64,000 nucleotides of DNA from positions 310,001 through 374,000 of the forward strand of contig CAWIOM010000010.1 of NCBI GenBank assembly GCA_963837735.1, read 5' to 3'. Shown piece by piece: positions 26,206 through 34,186 of this stretch (the first letter of the stretch is position 1; each line of letters opens with the position of its first letter). The notes beneath the pieces were generated by a model. It was given only the letters and a program-made list of their open reading frames with translations, made no database searches and was not told where the DNA came from. This DNA is from VRUE01 sp963837735. Lineage in GTDB: Bacteria; Actinomycetota; Thermoleophilia; Solirubrobacterales; 70-9. The translations under genes and the position numbers were made by a program.

Positions 26206-28200
26206 CTAGGCGGTCGCGGCCGCGTGGGCGCGGTCGGCGACCAGCTCGGCGATCTCGCCCATGATCCGGTTCACCTCGAAGTCCTTCGGGGTGTAGACGC
26301 GGGCGACCCCGGCGGCGAGCAGCTTGCTCTCGTCCGAGGGCGGGATGATGCCGCCGACGACGACCGGCACCTGAACACCGCCGTCGCGTAGCTGCAGGAG
26401 CACCTCGGGGACGAGCTCGGCGTGTGAGCCGGAGAGGATCGAGAGGCCGACGACGTCAACGTCCTCGTCGATCGCCGAGGCGGCGATCTGCTCGGGGGTG
26501 AGCCGGATGCCGGCGTAGATCACCTCCATGCCGACGTCGCGGGCGCGCAGAGCGATCTGCTCGGCCCCGTTGGAGTGGCCGTCGAGCCCGGGCTTGCCGA
26601 CCAGGATCTTGATCCGGTGGCCGATCTGCTCGGAGACCTCGTCGACCCGGCTGCGGGTCTTGGCGAGCAGCTCCTGGTCCCCGTACGGGGCTGCGGCGCC
26701 GACTCCGGTCGGGCCGCGGTAGGGGCCGAAGACCTCGCGCAGGGTCTCGGCCCACTCGCCGGTGGTGGCCCCGGCGCGGGCCGCCGCGATCGTCGCCGGC
26801 ATGATGTTCTCCCGATCGGCGCCGGCGACCCGGGCGAGCTCCTCGAGGGCGCCCTTCACGGCAGCCTCGTCGCGTTTTGCGCGCCACGCTTCGAGCGCCT
26901 CGACCCTTTCCCGCTCGACCTCGGGGTCGACGGTCATGATGCCGCCGTCCTCGCCGGTCGTCAGCGGCGATTGCTCGCCCTCTGTGAAGACGTTCTGGCC
27001 GATCACCTTCTGCTCGCCGCGCTCGATCCTGCCGACCCGGTCGCGGTGAGACTCGACCAGGCGCGCCTTCATGTAGGGGACGGCGGCGACGGCTCCGCCG
27101 TGCTCTTCGACGACCGCCATCTCGGCCCGGGCGCCCTCGGTGAGCTCCCCGACCAGGCCTTCCATCACCTTCGACCCCTCGAAGATGTCCGGGTACTCGA
27201 GCAGGTCGGTCTCCTCGGCGAGGATCTGCTGAATGCGCAGGCTCCACTGCTGGTCCCATGGCCGCGGCAGGCCGAGTGCCTCGTTCCAGGCGGGCAGCTG
27301 GATCGCGCGGGCCCGGGCGTCGCGGCCGAGGGTCACCGCCAGCGCCTCGAGCACGATCCGCGGCACGTTGTTCTCGGGCTGGGACTCGGTCAGGCCGAGC
27401 GAGTTGACCTGGACGCCGTAGCGCAGGCGCAGGAACTTCTCGTCGGCGACGCCGTAGCGCTCCTGGCCCAGCTGCCGCCAGATCCCGGTCATCGCCCGCA
27501 GCTTCGCGTGCTCCTCGATGAAGCGGACGCCGGCGTTGACGAAGAAGGAGATGCGGCCGAAGACCTTGGGGAAATCCTCCGCTGAGACCTGGCCCCGCGC
27601 CCTGACCTCGTCGAGGACGGCGATCGCCGTCGAGAGCGCGTAGGCGATCTCCTGGACCGGCGTCGCGCCCGCCTCCTGCAGGTGGTAGCTGCAGATGTTG
27701 ATCGGGTTCCATTTCGGGATCTCGTTGACGGTGAAGGAGACCATGTCGGCGATCAGCCGCATCGAGGGCTGCGGCGGGAAGGCGTAGGTGCCGCGCGAGA
27801 GGTACTCCTTGATGATGTCGTTCTGCGTTGTCCCCGAGAGCTTCTCCAGGGGGACGCCCTGCTCCTCGGCGACCGAGGCGTAGAGACCCAGCAGCCAGGC
27901 CGCCGTCGCGTTGATCGTCATCGACGTGTTCATGGTGTCGAGGGGGATCTGATCGAGCAGCGTCTCCATGTCGCCCCGGTGGGCGACCGAGACGCCGACC
28001 TTGCCGACCTCGCCGCGGGCGAGGATGTGATCGGGGTCATACCCGGTCTGGGTCGGGAGGTCGAAGGCGATCGAGAGGCCGGTCTGGCCCCTGGCGAGGT
28101 TGCTGCGGTAGAGCTCGTTCGAGCGGCGCGCGTCGGAATGCCCTGCGTAGGTGCGCATCACCCAGGGGCGGTCGCGCTCGGGGAGTCGGTGCTCGCTCAT
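26206..28200 (-). CDS. ecm: ethylmalonyl-CoA mutase (B12-dependent)
   Basis: A 664-residue one-chain mutase (MeaA type). ATG 28200 (MSEHRLPERDRPW) is preferred; the frame runs on to 28308, but that upstream part does not look like the family. The TIM-barrel domain has GQTGLSIAFDLPTQTGYDPDH, GVSVAHRGDME, NTSMTINATAAWLLGLY, SGTTQNDIIKEYLSRGTY and NPINICSYHLQEAG. The B12 domain (about 530-664) has the base-off/His-on motif KPGLDGHSNGAEQIA (Asp-x-His-x-x-Gly), GLSILSGSH and VVVGGIIP. Full fusion of catalytic and B12 domains and the MeaA-like N-terminus separate it from two-subunit methylmalonyl-CoA mutase. It converts (2R)-ethylmalonyl-CoA to methylsuccinyl-CoA. Pathway neighbours are at 23.4-25.6 and 29.6 kb. 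Confidence 0.88.
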   Translation of the reverse strand: MSEHRLPERDRPWVMRTYAGHSDARRSNELYRSNLARGQTGLSIAFDLPTQTGYDPDHILARGEVGKVGVSVAHRGDMETLLDQIPLDTMNTSMTINATAAWLLGLYASVAEEQGVPLEKLSGTTQNDIIKEYLSRGTYAFPPQPSMRLIADMVSFTVNEIPKWNPINICSYHLQEAGATPVQEIAYALSTAIAVLDEVRARGQVSAEDFPKVFGRISFFVNAGVRFIEEHAKLRAMTGIWRQLGQERYGVADEKFLRLRYGVQVNSLGLTESQPENNVPRIVLEALAVTLGRDARARAIQLPAWNEALGLPRPWDQQWSLRIQQILAEETDLLEYPDIFEGSKVMEGLVGELTEGARAEMAVVEEHGGAVAAVPYMKARLVESHRDRVGRIERGEQKVIGQNVFTEGEQSPLTTGEDGGIMTVDPEVERERVEALEAWRAKRDEAAVKGALEELARVAGADRENIMPATIAAARAGATTGEWAETLREVFGPYRGPTGVGAAAPYGDQELLAKTRSRVDEVSEQIGHRIKILVGKPGLDGHSNGAEQIALRARDVGMEVIYAGIRLTPEQIAASAIDEDVDVVGLSILSGSHAELVPEVLLQLRDGGVQVPVVVGGIIPPSDESKLLAAGVARVYTPKDFEVNRIMGEIAELVADRAHAAATA

Positions 28201-28291
28201 CGCCCCAATGATATTTGGAAGTGGCGGAAACTCCCGTTTCACCCGCCCGCGGTCGCATCTTTTCGGCTCCGCGGTGTTTAGGGTTGACCCG

Positions 28292-28987
28292 ATGAGACTG
28301 CGAATCACAGGCGCCGCGCTGGTCGCTGCGACAGCCCTGCTGGCCCTCGCGGGGGGTGCCGGGGCGTCGCTGATCGGTATCTATCGCAACGGCATGGAGA
28401 CCCCCGGCCAGCGCAGCGAGCCGATCAAGCTCTCGGGTGAGCGCTGCGGCCGGGGCGGCTCCAACCACGCCTTCCGGGTCGTGATCGGCAAGCGAACGAG
28501 GGAATGCTCCTTCCGGACCGCGGTCATCGGTCGCGACCTCGAGATCTCGTCCACCACCAGGCTCCTGAGCGAGACGCCGAAAGCGGTTCGCCAGAAGGCG
28601 TACCTGGCGCTGACGCTGCGCTCCGGGGACGACTCCCACTATCAGCTCCTCGCCTACCCGCTGCAGCGCAAGGCACAGCTGCGCAAGACGCGCACAGACG
28701 GCAGCGTCAAGTACCTGCGGATCGCCAAGCACGTGAAGGCGATCCAGGGGGTCGACAAGGCGAACAAGCTGCGCCTGCGGGCCTTCAACATCACCACCGG
28801 CCCCGAAAAGGGAAGCTGCCGGATCCTCGCCTATGTCGGGAGGCAGGTCGTCGCCGACTTCACCGATCGCGCAGCCGGCGAACTGCAGGGTCGCGCTTCG
28901 GGCTTCGCGGTCGGCGCCACCAAGAACGCAAGGGGAGCGGCGGCGAGCTTCGACGACATCGTCGTTCGCGTCCCCAATCCGGCCTAG
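28292..28987 (+). CDS. secreted protein of unknown function
   Basis: A 231-residue protein with a clear signal peptide (ITGAALVAATALLALAGGAGA, cleavage near residue 26). The mature part is beta-rich: IGIYRNGMETPGQRSEPIKL, CGRGGSNHAFRVVIGKRTREC, YLALTLRSGDDSHYQLLAYPLQRKAQLRK, GSCRILAYVGRQVVADF and a terminal FAVGATKNARGAAASFDDIVVRV. The final FDDIVVRV is how many concanavalin/jelly-roll carbohydrate-binding folds end. This suggests a LamG-like or 3-keto-disaccharide-hydrolase-like domain without visible catalytic residues. Three Cys in the mature part could bridge. It diverges from ethylmalonyl-CoA mutase across 91 bp. Intact. Confidence 0.7.
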   Translation: MRLRITGAALVAATALLALAGGAGASLIGIYRNGMETPGQRSEPIKLSGERCGRGGSNHAFRVVIGKRTRECSFRTAVIGRDLEISSTTRLLSETPKAVRQKAYLALTLRSGDDSHYQLLAYPLQRKAQLRKTRTDGSVKYLRIAKHVKAIQGVDKANKLRLRAFNITTGPEKGSCRILAYVGRQVVADFTDRAAGELQGRASGFAVGATKNARGAAASFDDIVVRVPNPA

Positions 28988-29020
28988 CCCGATCGCGACC
29001 CGCAACGCTCACGCCATCTG

Positions 29021-29317
29021 GTGACGGGGATGTCAGCGACGATCGAGAAGCCACGCGTCGCCGGCCCGGGATCGGGACTGGGCGGTGAGTGGCGGGTGAT
29101 CGTCCGCAACGACAGCCACAACACCTTCGAGCACGTCGCCCGGACGCTCGCCCGGGTGATTCCGGGGATCGGCCTCGACCAGGGCCACCGGATCGCCGAC
29201 CGGATCCACAACAGCGGCCAGGCGATCGTCTGGAGCGGTCCGCGCGAGCCGGCCGAGCACTACTGGGAGCAGCTCGACGGCGCCGGGCTGACGATGGCAC
29301 CCCTCGAGCGCGGCTGA
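29021..29317 (+). CDS. clpS: ClpS-family adaptor protein
   Basis: A 98-residue protein (GTG 29021) or 95 residues from ATG 29030 (MSATIEKP), which looks more natural. The core GEWRVIVRNDSHNTFEHVARTLARVIP ... RIADRIHNSGQAIVWSG ... LDGAGLTMAPLE aligns with ClpS. The Asn-Asp pair that binds the N-terminal amino group is present (RND, followed by Ser instead of the usual second Asp). The His of the binding pocket is present too (DRIHNSG, equivalent of His66 in E. coli). ClpS delivers N-degron substrates to ClpA/ClpC-ClpP. No clp gene is nearby. The gene is followed by a hairpin and a convergent gene. Confidence 0.82.
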   Translation: MTGMSATIEKPRVAGPGSGLGGEWRVIVRNDSHNTFEHVARTLARVIPGIGLDQGHRIADRIHNSGQAIVWSGPREPAEHYWEQLDGAGLTMAPLERG

Positions 29318-29331
29318 GCGCCTGCGGCGCT
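29317..29331. terminator. short hairpin between convergent genes
   Basis: AGCGCC-TGC-GGCGCT forms a perfect 6-bp stem with a 3-base loop, starting at the last base of the clpS stop. TCCCCT follows and there is no T-tract. Its place between two convergent stops suggests a weak bidirectional terminator. Confidence 0.4.
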
Positions 29332-29335
29332 TCCC

Positions 29336-29629
29336 CTACTCGCTGACCAGGAGCGTGTGCCAGGCGGGGAGGATCGGGATGTCGTGCATGTCGATGATCG
29401 CCGCCCGCGCCTCCTCGATCTCCTCCGAGAACCACCAGCGTTCGAAGTCGGCGCGGCTCTCCCAGGTCGAGGTCTGCTGGAAGGAGAGCGGGTCGTCGAT
29501 CGAGCGGGTCAGCGTCCAGCTCGACGCGCCGTAGGCGAGCATCCGCGCTGCGGCCGGCTCCCAGAGGTCGAGAAAGCGGTCGGCCCGGAAGGGTGTGATG
29601 TGCCAGTCAAGGGTGCATACCTCAGCCAT
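29336..29629 (-). CDS. small dimeric alpha/beta-barrel (ABM-like) protein
   Basis: A 97-residue protein from ATG 29629. The sequence MAEVCTLDWHITPFRADRFL ... LAYGASSWTLTRSIDDPLSFQQTSTWESRADFERWWFSEEIEEARAAI fits the antibiotic-biosynthesis-monooxygenase/EthD-like ferredoxin fold: strand, helix, aromatic-rich strand, FEDRADFERWW-type helix. Such proteins are small dimers that bind hydrophobic ligands or act as cofactor-free oxygenases. It begins 2 bp after the crotonyl-CoA carboxylase/reductase stop, so it is almost surely co-transcribed with it. A role linked to the ethylmalonyl-CoA pathway is implied by position only. Function unknown. Confidence 0.65.
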   Translation of the reverse strand: MAEVCTLDWHITPFRADRFLDLWEPAAARMLAYGASSWTLTRSIDDPLSFQQTSTWESRADFERWWFSEEIEEARAAIIDMHDIPILPAWHTLLVSE

Positions 29630-29631
29630 GT

Positions 29632-30894
29632 CTACGCTCCGACCTCGGCCCGGATCGCGCCGGCGCCGTCCTCGTTCTTGCCCTCGTCCTCGGACTCGGC
29701 GCCGACCAGGATCGAGATCTTGCCCATGTGCTTGTTTTCGTGCAGGAGCTGGTGGGCGTCGGCGACTCCCTCGAACCCCATCGTCTTCCAGAGCACCGGC
29801 CGGACCTTGCCCTCCGCCATCAGCTGGTTCGCCCGCATGCACTCGTAGGCGTTGGCGAAGTGCGAGCCGATGATCTGCTTCTGGCGCATCCAGAGGTAGC
29901 GGACGTCGAAATCGAGCTGAAAGCCCGAGGTCGCGCCGCAGATCACGACTTTGCCGAACGGCTTGACGACGAAGACCGAGGTCGGGAAGGTCGCCTGGCC
30001 GACGTGCTCGAAGACGATGTCGGGGGCGTCGCCGAGAATCTCTTTGACCCGCTTGGCAAAACCGCGGGAGGCCTTGAAACGCTCCTTGTCGGCGGCCGGG
30101 TCGGTGAGGTTCGCCTCGGTCCGCATCATGTCGCCGAACTCGGCCCGGTTGATGTAGTCGACGGCGCCGAGCTGCTTGACGAGCTCGCCCTTCTCGTCGG
30201 AGGAGACGACGCCCACCGCGTTGGCGCCCGCCGCCTTGCAGAGCTGCACGGCGAAAACCCCGAGGCCGCCGGCGGCGCCCCAGATCAGGACGTTGTGGCC
30301 GGGCTGCAGCTTGCACTGGTCGATCAGCATCCGGTAGGCGGTGAAGTAGGTGAGGCCGTAGGCGGAGGAGTCGACCCAGGAGAGGTTCTGGGGACGGGGG
30401 AGGAGCTGCTGGGCCTGGACTTTGGTGAACTGGGCGAAGGAGCCCCAGGTCGTCTCGTAGCCCCAGATCCTCTGGCTCGGCGCCGCGAGCGGGTCGAGCC
30501 CGTGTACCTCGACGTCCTCGTAGGAGGCCTGGTTGCAGTGGACGACGACCTCGTCGCCGGGCGTCCAGCGGGTGACGCCCTCGCCGACCTTCCAGACGAT
30601 GCCCGAAGCGTCGGAGCCGCCGATGTGGTGGCCGTACTCGGGGTGGTCGCCGTAGCCGAAGACGGAGACCGGTTTGCCGAGCGCCGCCCAGACGTTGTTG
30701 AAGTTGACGCCCGCCGCCATCACGCGGACGACCACCTCGAAGGGGCCGGGCTCGGGGACCTCGATCTCCTCGAGCTGGAAGGCGTCGGTCGGCTCGCCCT
30801 CGCGCTCCTGCCTGATCACCCACGCCGCCATCGTCTTCGGCAGGGTGCCGGGCTCGACGTCCAGATTCGCGACTGCACTTGTGTCTACGGCCAA
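29632..30894 (-). CDS. ccr: crotonyl-CoA carboxylase/reductase
   Basis: A 420-residue medium-chain dehydrogenase/reductase. Features specific to Ccr are the N-terminal PEPGPFEVVVRVMAAGVNFNNVWAALGKPVSVFGYGDHPEYGHHIGGSDASGIV block, with the Asn-rich NFNNVWA segment (about 64-70), and HCNQASYEDVEVHGLDPLAAPSQRIWGYETTWGSFAQFT. The NADPH-binding site follows: VLIWGAAGGLGVFAVQLCKAAGA (about 205). DIVFEHVGQATFPTS and YLWMRQKQIIGSHFANAYEC complete the fold. The enzyme reductively carboxylates crotonyl-CoA to (2S)-ethylmalonyl-CoA using NADPH and CO2, the key step of the ethylmalonyl-CoA pathway. ATG 30894 lies 67 bp after the rmuC stop. With Ecm and the dehydrogenase/MaoC genes it forms most of the pathway. 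Confidence 0.9.
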   Translation of the reverse strand: MAVDTSAVANLDVEPGTLPKTMAAWVIRQEREGEPTDAFQLEEIEVPEPGPFEVVVRVMAAGVNFNNVWAALGKPVSVFGYGDHPEYGHHIGGSDASGIVWKVGEGVTRWTPGDEVVVHCNQASYEDVEVHGLDPLAAPSQRIWGYETTWGSFAQFTKVQAQQLLPRPQNLSWVDSSAYGLTYFTAYRMLIDQCKLQPGHNVLIWGAAGGLGVFAVQLCKAAGANAVGVVSSDEKGELVKQLGAVDYINRAEFGDMMRTEANLTDPAADKERFKASRGFAKRVKEILGDAPDIVFEHVGQATFPTSVFVVKPFGKVVICGATSGFQLDFDVRYLWMRQKQIIGSHFANAYECMRANQLMAEGKVRPVLWKTMGFEGVADAHQLLHENKHMGKISILVGAESEDEGKNEDGAGAIRAEVGA

Positions 30895-30961
30895 GGTTCT
30901 TCCTCCGCGGGTCGTTTGAAGGCGGGCGGCGAATCCTAGTTCAGACCCTCCGGGTTCGGCG

Positions 30962-32140
30962 CTACGCGGCGTCGGACGCTTCGCGAAGCTCCGGCGCGGT
31001 TATCTCGCGCACGGCGATCTCGACAGGCTCGGGCGGCTCGATCTCCTTGCCGGGCGCGACGCCGAGGCCCTCGACCTTGCGCAGCTGCGGGAGCAGCCGT
31101 CCCTCCATCGAGCCGACCGCCGAGTTGTAGGACTTGGTCGCCGAGTCGAGTCGCTTGCCGACCGTCTCGAAGTCGGTGAGGAACTTGGAGAAACGGCCGT
31201 GCAGGGTGCCGGCGGCGTCGGCGATCTCTGCCGCCTCGGCCACCATCCGCTCCTGGCGCCAGCCGAGCTCCATCGTCCGCAGCAGCCCGATCAGCGAGGT
31301 CGGGCTGACCAGCAGCACATTGCGCTCGAGCGCGTAGTCGAAGAGCTCGGGGTCGGCGCCGAAGGCCGCGTGCAGGGCGGGCTCGTTGGGGATGAAGCAG
31401 ACGACGAGATCGGGCATCTCGCCGGGCTTGAACTGCCCCTGGTAATCCTTCGAGCTGAGCGCGCGGACGTGCTCGCGAGTCTGCCTCGCGTGCCGCTCCA
31501 GGTGCACCCGTCGCTCAGATTCGACCTCCACCTCCTGGGCGTCCAGGAAGGCGTCGAGGGGGACCTTGGAGTCGGCGACGAAGCTGCGTCCCTCCGGCAG
31601 CATGAAGAGGGCGTCGGGCCGCAGGCTGCCCTCCTCGGTCCTCAGGGTCTCCTGCAGCTCGAAATCGACGTGCTCGGTCATCCCGGCGATCTCGATGCAG
31701 CGGCGCAGCTGCAGCTCGCCCCACTGGCCGCGGGTCTGCGGCTGCCGGAGCGCCTTCTTGAGCCCGGCCGTCTCGGAGTTGAGGTTGCCGATCGTCTGCC
31801 CCATCTGCTCGAGCAGGGTGCGCGTCTGCAGGTCAACTTCGCTGCGCCGGCGAACCTCGTCTTCGATTGACTCCTGGCCTTTGGCGATTCGCTCGGCCAG
31901 AGCCTTGATCTCCGCCTGGCGCTTGTCCAGGGTCGCCTCGGCGGTCTTGACGTCGACCTTGCGGGCTTCGTCGTTGGCCTGGAGGAATCCGGGCAGAGCG
32001 TCGGCCACCGCCTTCGAGGCCGCATCGTGGAACTCGGCACCCAGGTCGACCCGCGGCGAGTCGGGCGCGCGGCGCGCGAGAAGCGCGACGAGCAGGCCGC
32101 CGAGGGCGAGGCCGGCGATCAGGGCGAGAACGATGACCAT
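30962..32140 (-). CDS. rmuC: DNA recombination protein RmuC
   Basis: A 392-residue protein with the RmuC layout: an N-terminal membrane helix (VIVLALIAGLALGGLLVALL), a long coiled coil (about 55-130, TAEATLDKRQAEIKALAERIAKGQESIEDEVRR), and the nuclease-like RmuC domain. The domain holds TRGQWGELQLRRCIEIAGM, RPDALFMLPEGRSFVADSKVPLDAFLDA, VRALSSKDYQGQFKPGEMPDLVVCFIPNEPALHAAFGADPELFDYALERNVLLVSPTSLIGLLR. The D-x-n-D-S-K motif (RPDALF ... VADSKVPLDAF) is the restriction-endonuclease-like core. RmuC limits inversion between short inverted repeats. It precedes ccr on the same strand with a 67-bp gap. Confidence 0.92.
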   Translation of the reverse strand: MVIVLALIAGLALGGLLVALLARRAPDSPRVDLGAEFHDAASKAVADALPGFLQANDEARKVDVKTAEATLDKRQAEIKALAERIAKGQESIEDEVRRRSEVDLQTRTLLEQMGQTIGNLNSETAGLKKALRQPQTRGQWGELQLRRCIEIAGMTEHVDFELQETLRTEEGSLRPDALFMLPEGRSFVADSKVPLDAFLDAQEVEVESERRVHLERHARQTREHVRALSSKDYQGQFKPGEMPDLVVCFIPNEPALHAAFGADPELFDYALERNVLLVSPTSLIGLLRTMELGWRQERMVAEAAEIADAAGTLHGRFSKFLTDFETVGKRLDSATKSYNSAVGSMEGRLLPQLRKVEGLGVAPGKEIEPPEPVEIAVREITAPELREASDAA

Positions 32141-32193
32141 CCGACGATGGTGACGGAGCGCTCAGACGCCACCCGCTGTCGATTGGAACGAGG

Positions 32194-32676
32194 CTAGGGC
32201 AGCAGGACGTCGTTCTCGGACGAGGCCCGGTAGGGGCCGACGAGGAGCTTTGCCGCGTGCGCGCCGGGGATGCCGGCGGCGCCGACCGTGTAGGAGCCGG
32301 TCGGCAGGGCGGTCTGGAAGCTGCCGTTGCCGTTGGCGACGAGCAGGCCGGATGCGGCGTCCTTGGGGCCGTGGATCACGAGCTTGGCGTCGCGGGGGGT
32401 CAGATTGGCGCTGACGAAGACGACGACGAGCGGCTTGTCGGTGTCGATCCCGGGCTGCCGCTGGTCTCGGTTCTGTTCGATCAGCTTCGACCGTTCGGGG
32501 CCGATCCCGACCCGCGAGGGGGTCACCGTGACCGCGTTGCGGTGGATCGAGACGCTGAGCCTGACGGGCGGTGCCGGCCGCGGCTCGTTCTTGTGTTCCT
32601 CGGCGCCGCAGCCGATCGATGCGAGGGCCAGCGCGCCCGCGCACGCCCCCACCGCGATGCCTCTCCCGAGTGCCAT
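32194..32676 (-). CDS. putative lipoprotein
   Basis: A 160-residue protein from ATG 32676. The N-terminus (GIAVGACAGALALASIGCGAEEHKNEP) has a lipobox (LASIGC) with the lipidated Cys at about residue 23. The mature part is beta-rich (VRLSVSIHRNAVTVTPSRVGIGPERSKLIEQN, VVVFVSANLTPRDAKLVIHGPKDAASGLLVANGNGSFQTALPTGSYTVGAAG), resembling a copper-binding-like or Ig-like immunoglobulin fold without the expected metal Met/His/Cys set. It lies 11 bp after ygfZ and 54 bp before rmuC on the same strand. Function unknown. Confidence 0.7.
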   Translation of the reverse strand: MALGRGIAVGACAGALALASIGCGAEEHKNEPRPAPPVRLSVSIHRNAVTVTPSRVGIGPERSKLIEQNRDQRQPGIDTDKPLVVVFVSANLTPRDAKLVIHGPKDAASGLLVANGNGSFQTALPTGSYTVGAAGIPGAHAAKLLVGPYRASSENDVLLP

Positions 32677-32687
32677 CGGGCCGGAAT

Positions 32688-33644
32688 CTAGCCGAACGGC
32701 AAGTCGACCACCCGCGCCGTAACGCCATCTTCACCTACGGCCAGCTCGGCTCCGGGCTCGGCCTCGCGGCGGACGATCGCCAGGGCGATCGGGCCGTGGG
32801 CGGGGGAGACGCAGAAGCTGCCGATCCGGCCGACCTCCTTCTCACCGAGGCGGAGCGCGTCCCCCGCCGCCGCGGCGCCGTCGAGGCGCAGCCCGCGCAG
32901 GTGGCGGTTCGGCCGCCCGCGGTGATGGAGGCGGGCCACCGGCTCCTGGCCGATGTAGCAGCCCTTTGTGAAGCTGACGGCCGCCTCGACGATGCCGGCC
33001 TCGGCGGGCATCGTCTCCGTGCTCATCTCGGCGCCGAAGCGCGGCCGGCCGCGCTCGATCCGGAGGATCTCCGCCGCCTCCTCGCCGACCTCCGCGGCAC
33101 CGGCCCCGAGCAGCCCGTCGCGCAGGCGGGTCATTTCCGCGGACGGGGCGATCAGATCGATCCCGTCCTCGGTGCCGACGACGCGGCAGGAGACGCCGCA
33201 GACGGTCGCCTCGACGCTGCCGTGGAGGGGCGGGGAGGGGGCGGCCGCGATCGCGGCCGCGGCGGGGCCGATCAGGCTGAGCAGCGCCTGCTCCGCGGTC
33301 AGGTCCCCGACCTCGACCTCACGGCCGATCTTGTAGGTCTGCAGGTGGTGTCGCACGGCGCCGAGAGTGGCGGCCTCGGTCTCGACCCAGACCGTGCCCG
33401 CGGCCACTCGCAGGACGCGCATGTCGGCCTGCATGTGGCCCTTGCGGTCGAGCAGGGCGGCGTAGCAGCCACGGCCCGGCTCCAGGGCCTCGATGTCGTT
33501 GGTGAGCTGGCCCTGCAGGTACTCGGCCGCTTCTGCCCCTGCGACCTCGAGCAGGCCGCGGTCGGAACGGTCGAGCAGGCCACACTCCTCCCGGAGCTGG
33601 CGGTACTGGGCGTCGAGCTCGACGGTGAGGGAGTCGCCGGTCAT
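32688..33644 (-). CDS. ygfZ: folate-binding protein YgfZ (GcvT-like)
   Basis: A 318-residue protein of the YgfZ/CAF17 family. The N-terminal GcvT-like part has LLDRSDRGLLEVAGAEAAEYLQGQLTNDIEAL and GCYAALLDRKGHMQADMRVLR. The diagnostic motif is SFTKGCYIGQEPVAR (K-G-C-Y-x-G-Q-E, about residue 230), which carries the essential Cys. A C-terminal beta-barrel follows (RGLRLDG ... VGRIGSFCVSPAHGPIALAIVRREAEPG). YgfZ supports assembly and repair of certain iron-sulfur enzymes in a tetrahydrofolate-dependent way. It starts at 33644, about 100 bp from the divergent metal repressor gene. That is consistent with iron-related grouping but does not prove it. Confidence 0.9.
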   Translation of the reverse strand: MTGDSLTVELDAQYRQLREECGLLDRSDRGLLEVAGAEAAEYLQGQLTNDIEALEPGRGCYAALLDRKGHMQADMRVLRVAAGTVWVETEAATLGAVRHHLQTYKIGREVEVGDLTAEQALLSLIGPAAAAIAAAPSPPLHGSVEATVCGVSCRVVGTEDGIDLIAPSAEMTRLRDGLLGAGAAEVGEEAAEILRIERGRPRFGAEMSTETMPAEAGIVEAAVSFTKGCYIGQEPVARLHHRGRPNRHLRGLRLDGAAAAGDALRLGEKEVGRIGSFCVSPAHGPIALAIVRREAEPGAELAVGEDGVTARVVDLPFG

Positions 33645-33735
33645 CGCGTTGGATTCTAGGAAGACATCGAGGCGGGCTCGGGAAGGTGGCCCTGCCCTGC
33701 CGCCGGAGGCGGATCTTTTCGATCTGTCAAACTTA

Positions 33736-33751
33736 TTTCGACGTGTCTAAA
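33736..33751. promoter_or_regulatory. imperfect palindrome over the start of the DtxR-like gene
   Basis: TTTCGACGTGTCTAAA reads TTT-N-GAC-NN-GTC-N-AAA on both strands, a 16-bp dyad that includes the GTG start at 33743. DtxR/MntR repressors bind dyads of about this size next to their promoters. Self-regulation of the repressor-Nramp operon is the likely use; binding is inferred. Confidence 0.4.
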
Positions 33752-34186
33752 CCTTCGCAGGCGATCGAGGACTACACGAAGGCGATCTACGCCCTCTCCC
33801 TGGACGGAGCCGGGCCTGTCCTCAACGGCGAGGTGGCGGAGCGCCTGGGGGTCGTGCCGGCGACCGCGACCTCGATGCTGAAGCGCCTCGCCGAGCTCGG
33901 CCTGGCCGACTACACGCCCTACAGGGGGGTGACGCTGACACCGGCGGGCGAGAAGGTGGCGCTCGAGGTGATCCGCCACCACCGGCTGATCGAGGCCTAC
34001 CTCTCCGACGCCCTGGGAATGCCCAGCGACCGGGTTCACGAGGAGGCCGAGGTCCTCGAGCACTACATCTCCGAGGAGCTCGAGGCGCTGATCGCGGCAA
34101 AGCTCGGCGACCCCAGTCACGACCCCCACGGGACCCCGATACCCGGCCCCGACCTGAGGCCGCCGGCAAAGGGGAGCGCGGGTTGA
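33743..34186 (+). CDS. DtxR/MntR-family metal-dependent repressor
   Basis: A 147-residue protein if started at GTG 33743 (VSKPSQAIEDYTKAIYAL), the usual DtxR beginning. The longer frame from 33686 gives an atypical Arg-rich extension. The winged helix reads LNGEVAERLGVVPATATSMLKRLAELGLADYTPYRGVTLTPAGEKVAL. The metal-binding/dimerisation domain reads VIRHHRLIEAYLSDALGMPSDRVHEEAEVLEHYISEELEALIAAKLGDPSHDPHGTPIP. His/Glu ligands are visible in HHRLIE, HEEAE and DPHG. No SH3 domain follows, which fits MntR better than IdeR. TGA at 34184-34186 overlaps the TTG start of the Nramp transporter, its probable target. It would repress uptake when Mn(II) or Fe(II) is plentiful. Confidence 0.87.
   Translation: MSKPSQAIEDYTKAIYALSLDGAGPVLNGEVAERLGVVPATATSMLKRLAELGLADYTPYRGVTLTPAGEKVALEVIRHHRLIEAYLSDALGMPSDRVHEEAEVLEHYISEELEALIAAKLGDPSHDPHGTPIPGPDLRPPAKGSAG

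Noticed and set aside
26206..28308. Methylmalonyl-CoA mutase large subunit
   Set aside because: The catalytic and B12 domains are in one 664-residue chain with a MeaA-like N-terminus. ccr is nearby and there is no small subunit or MeaB GTPase gene.
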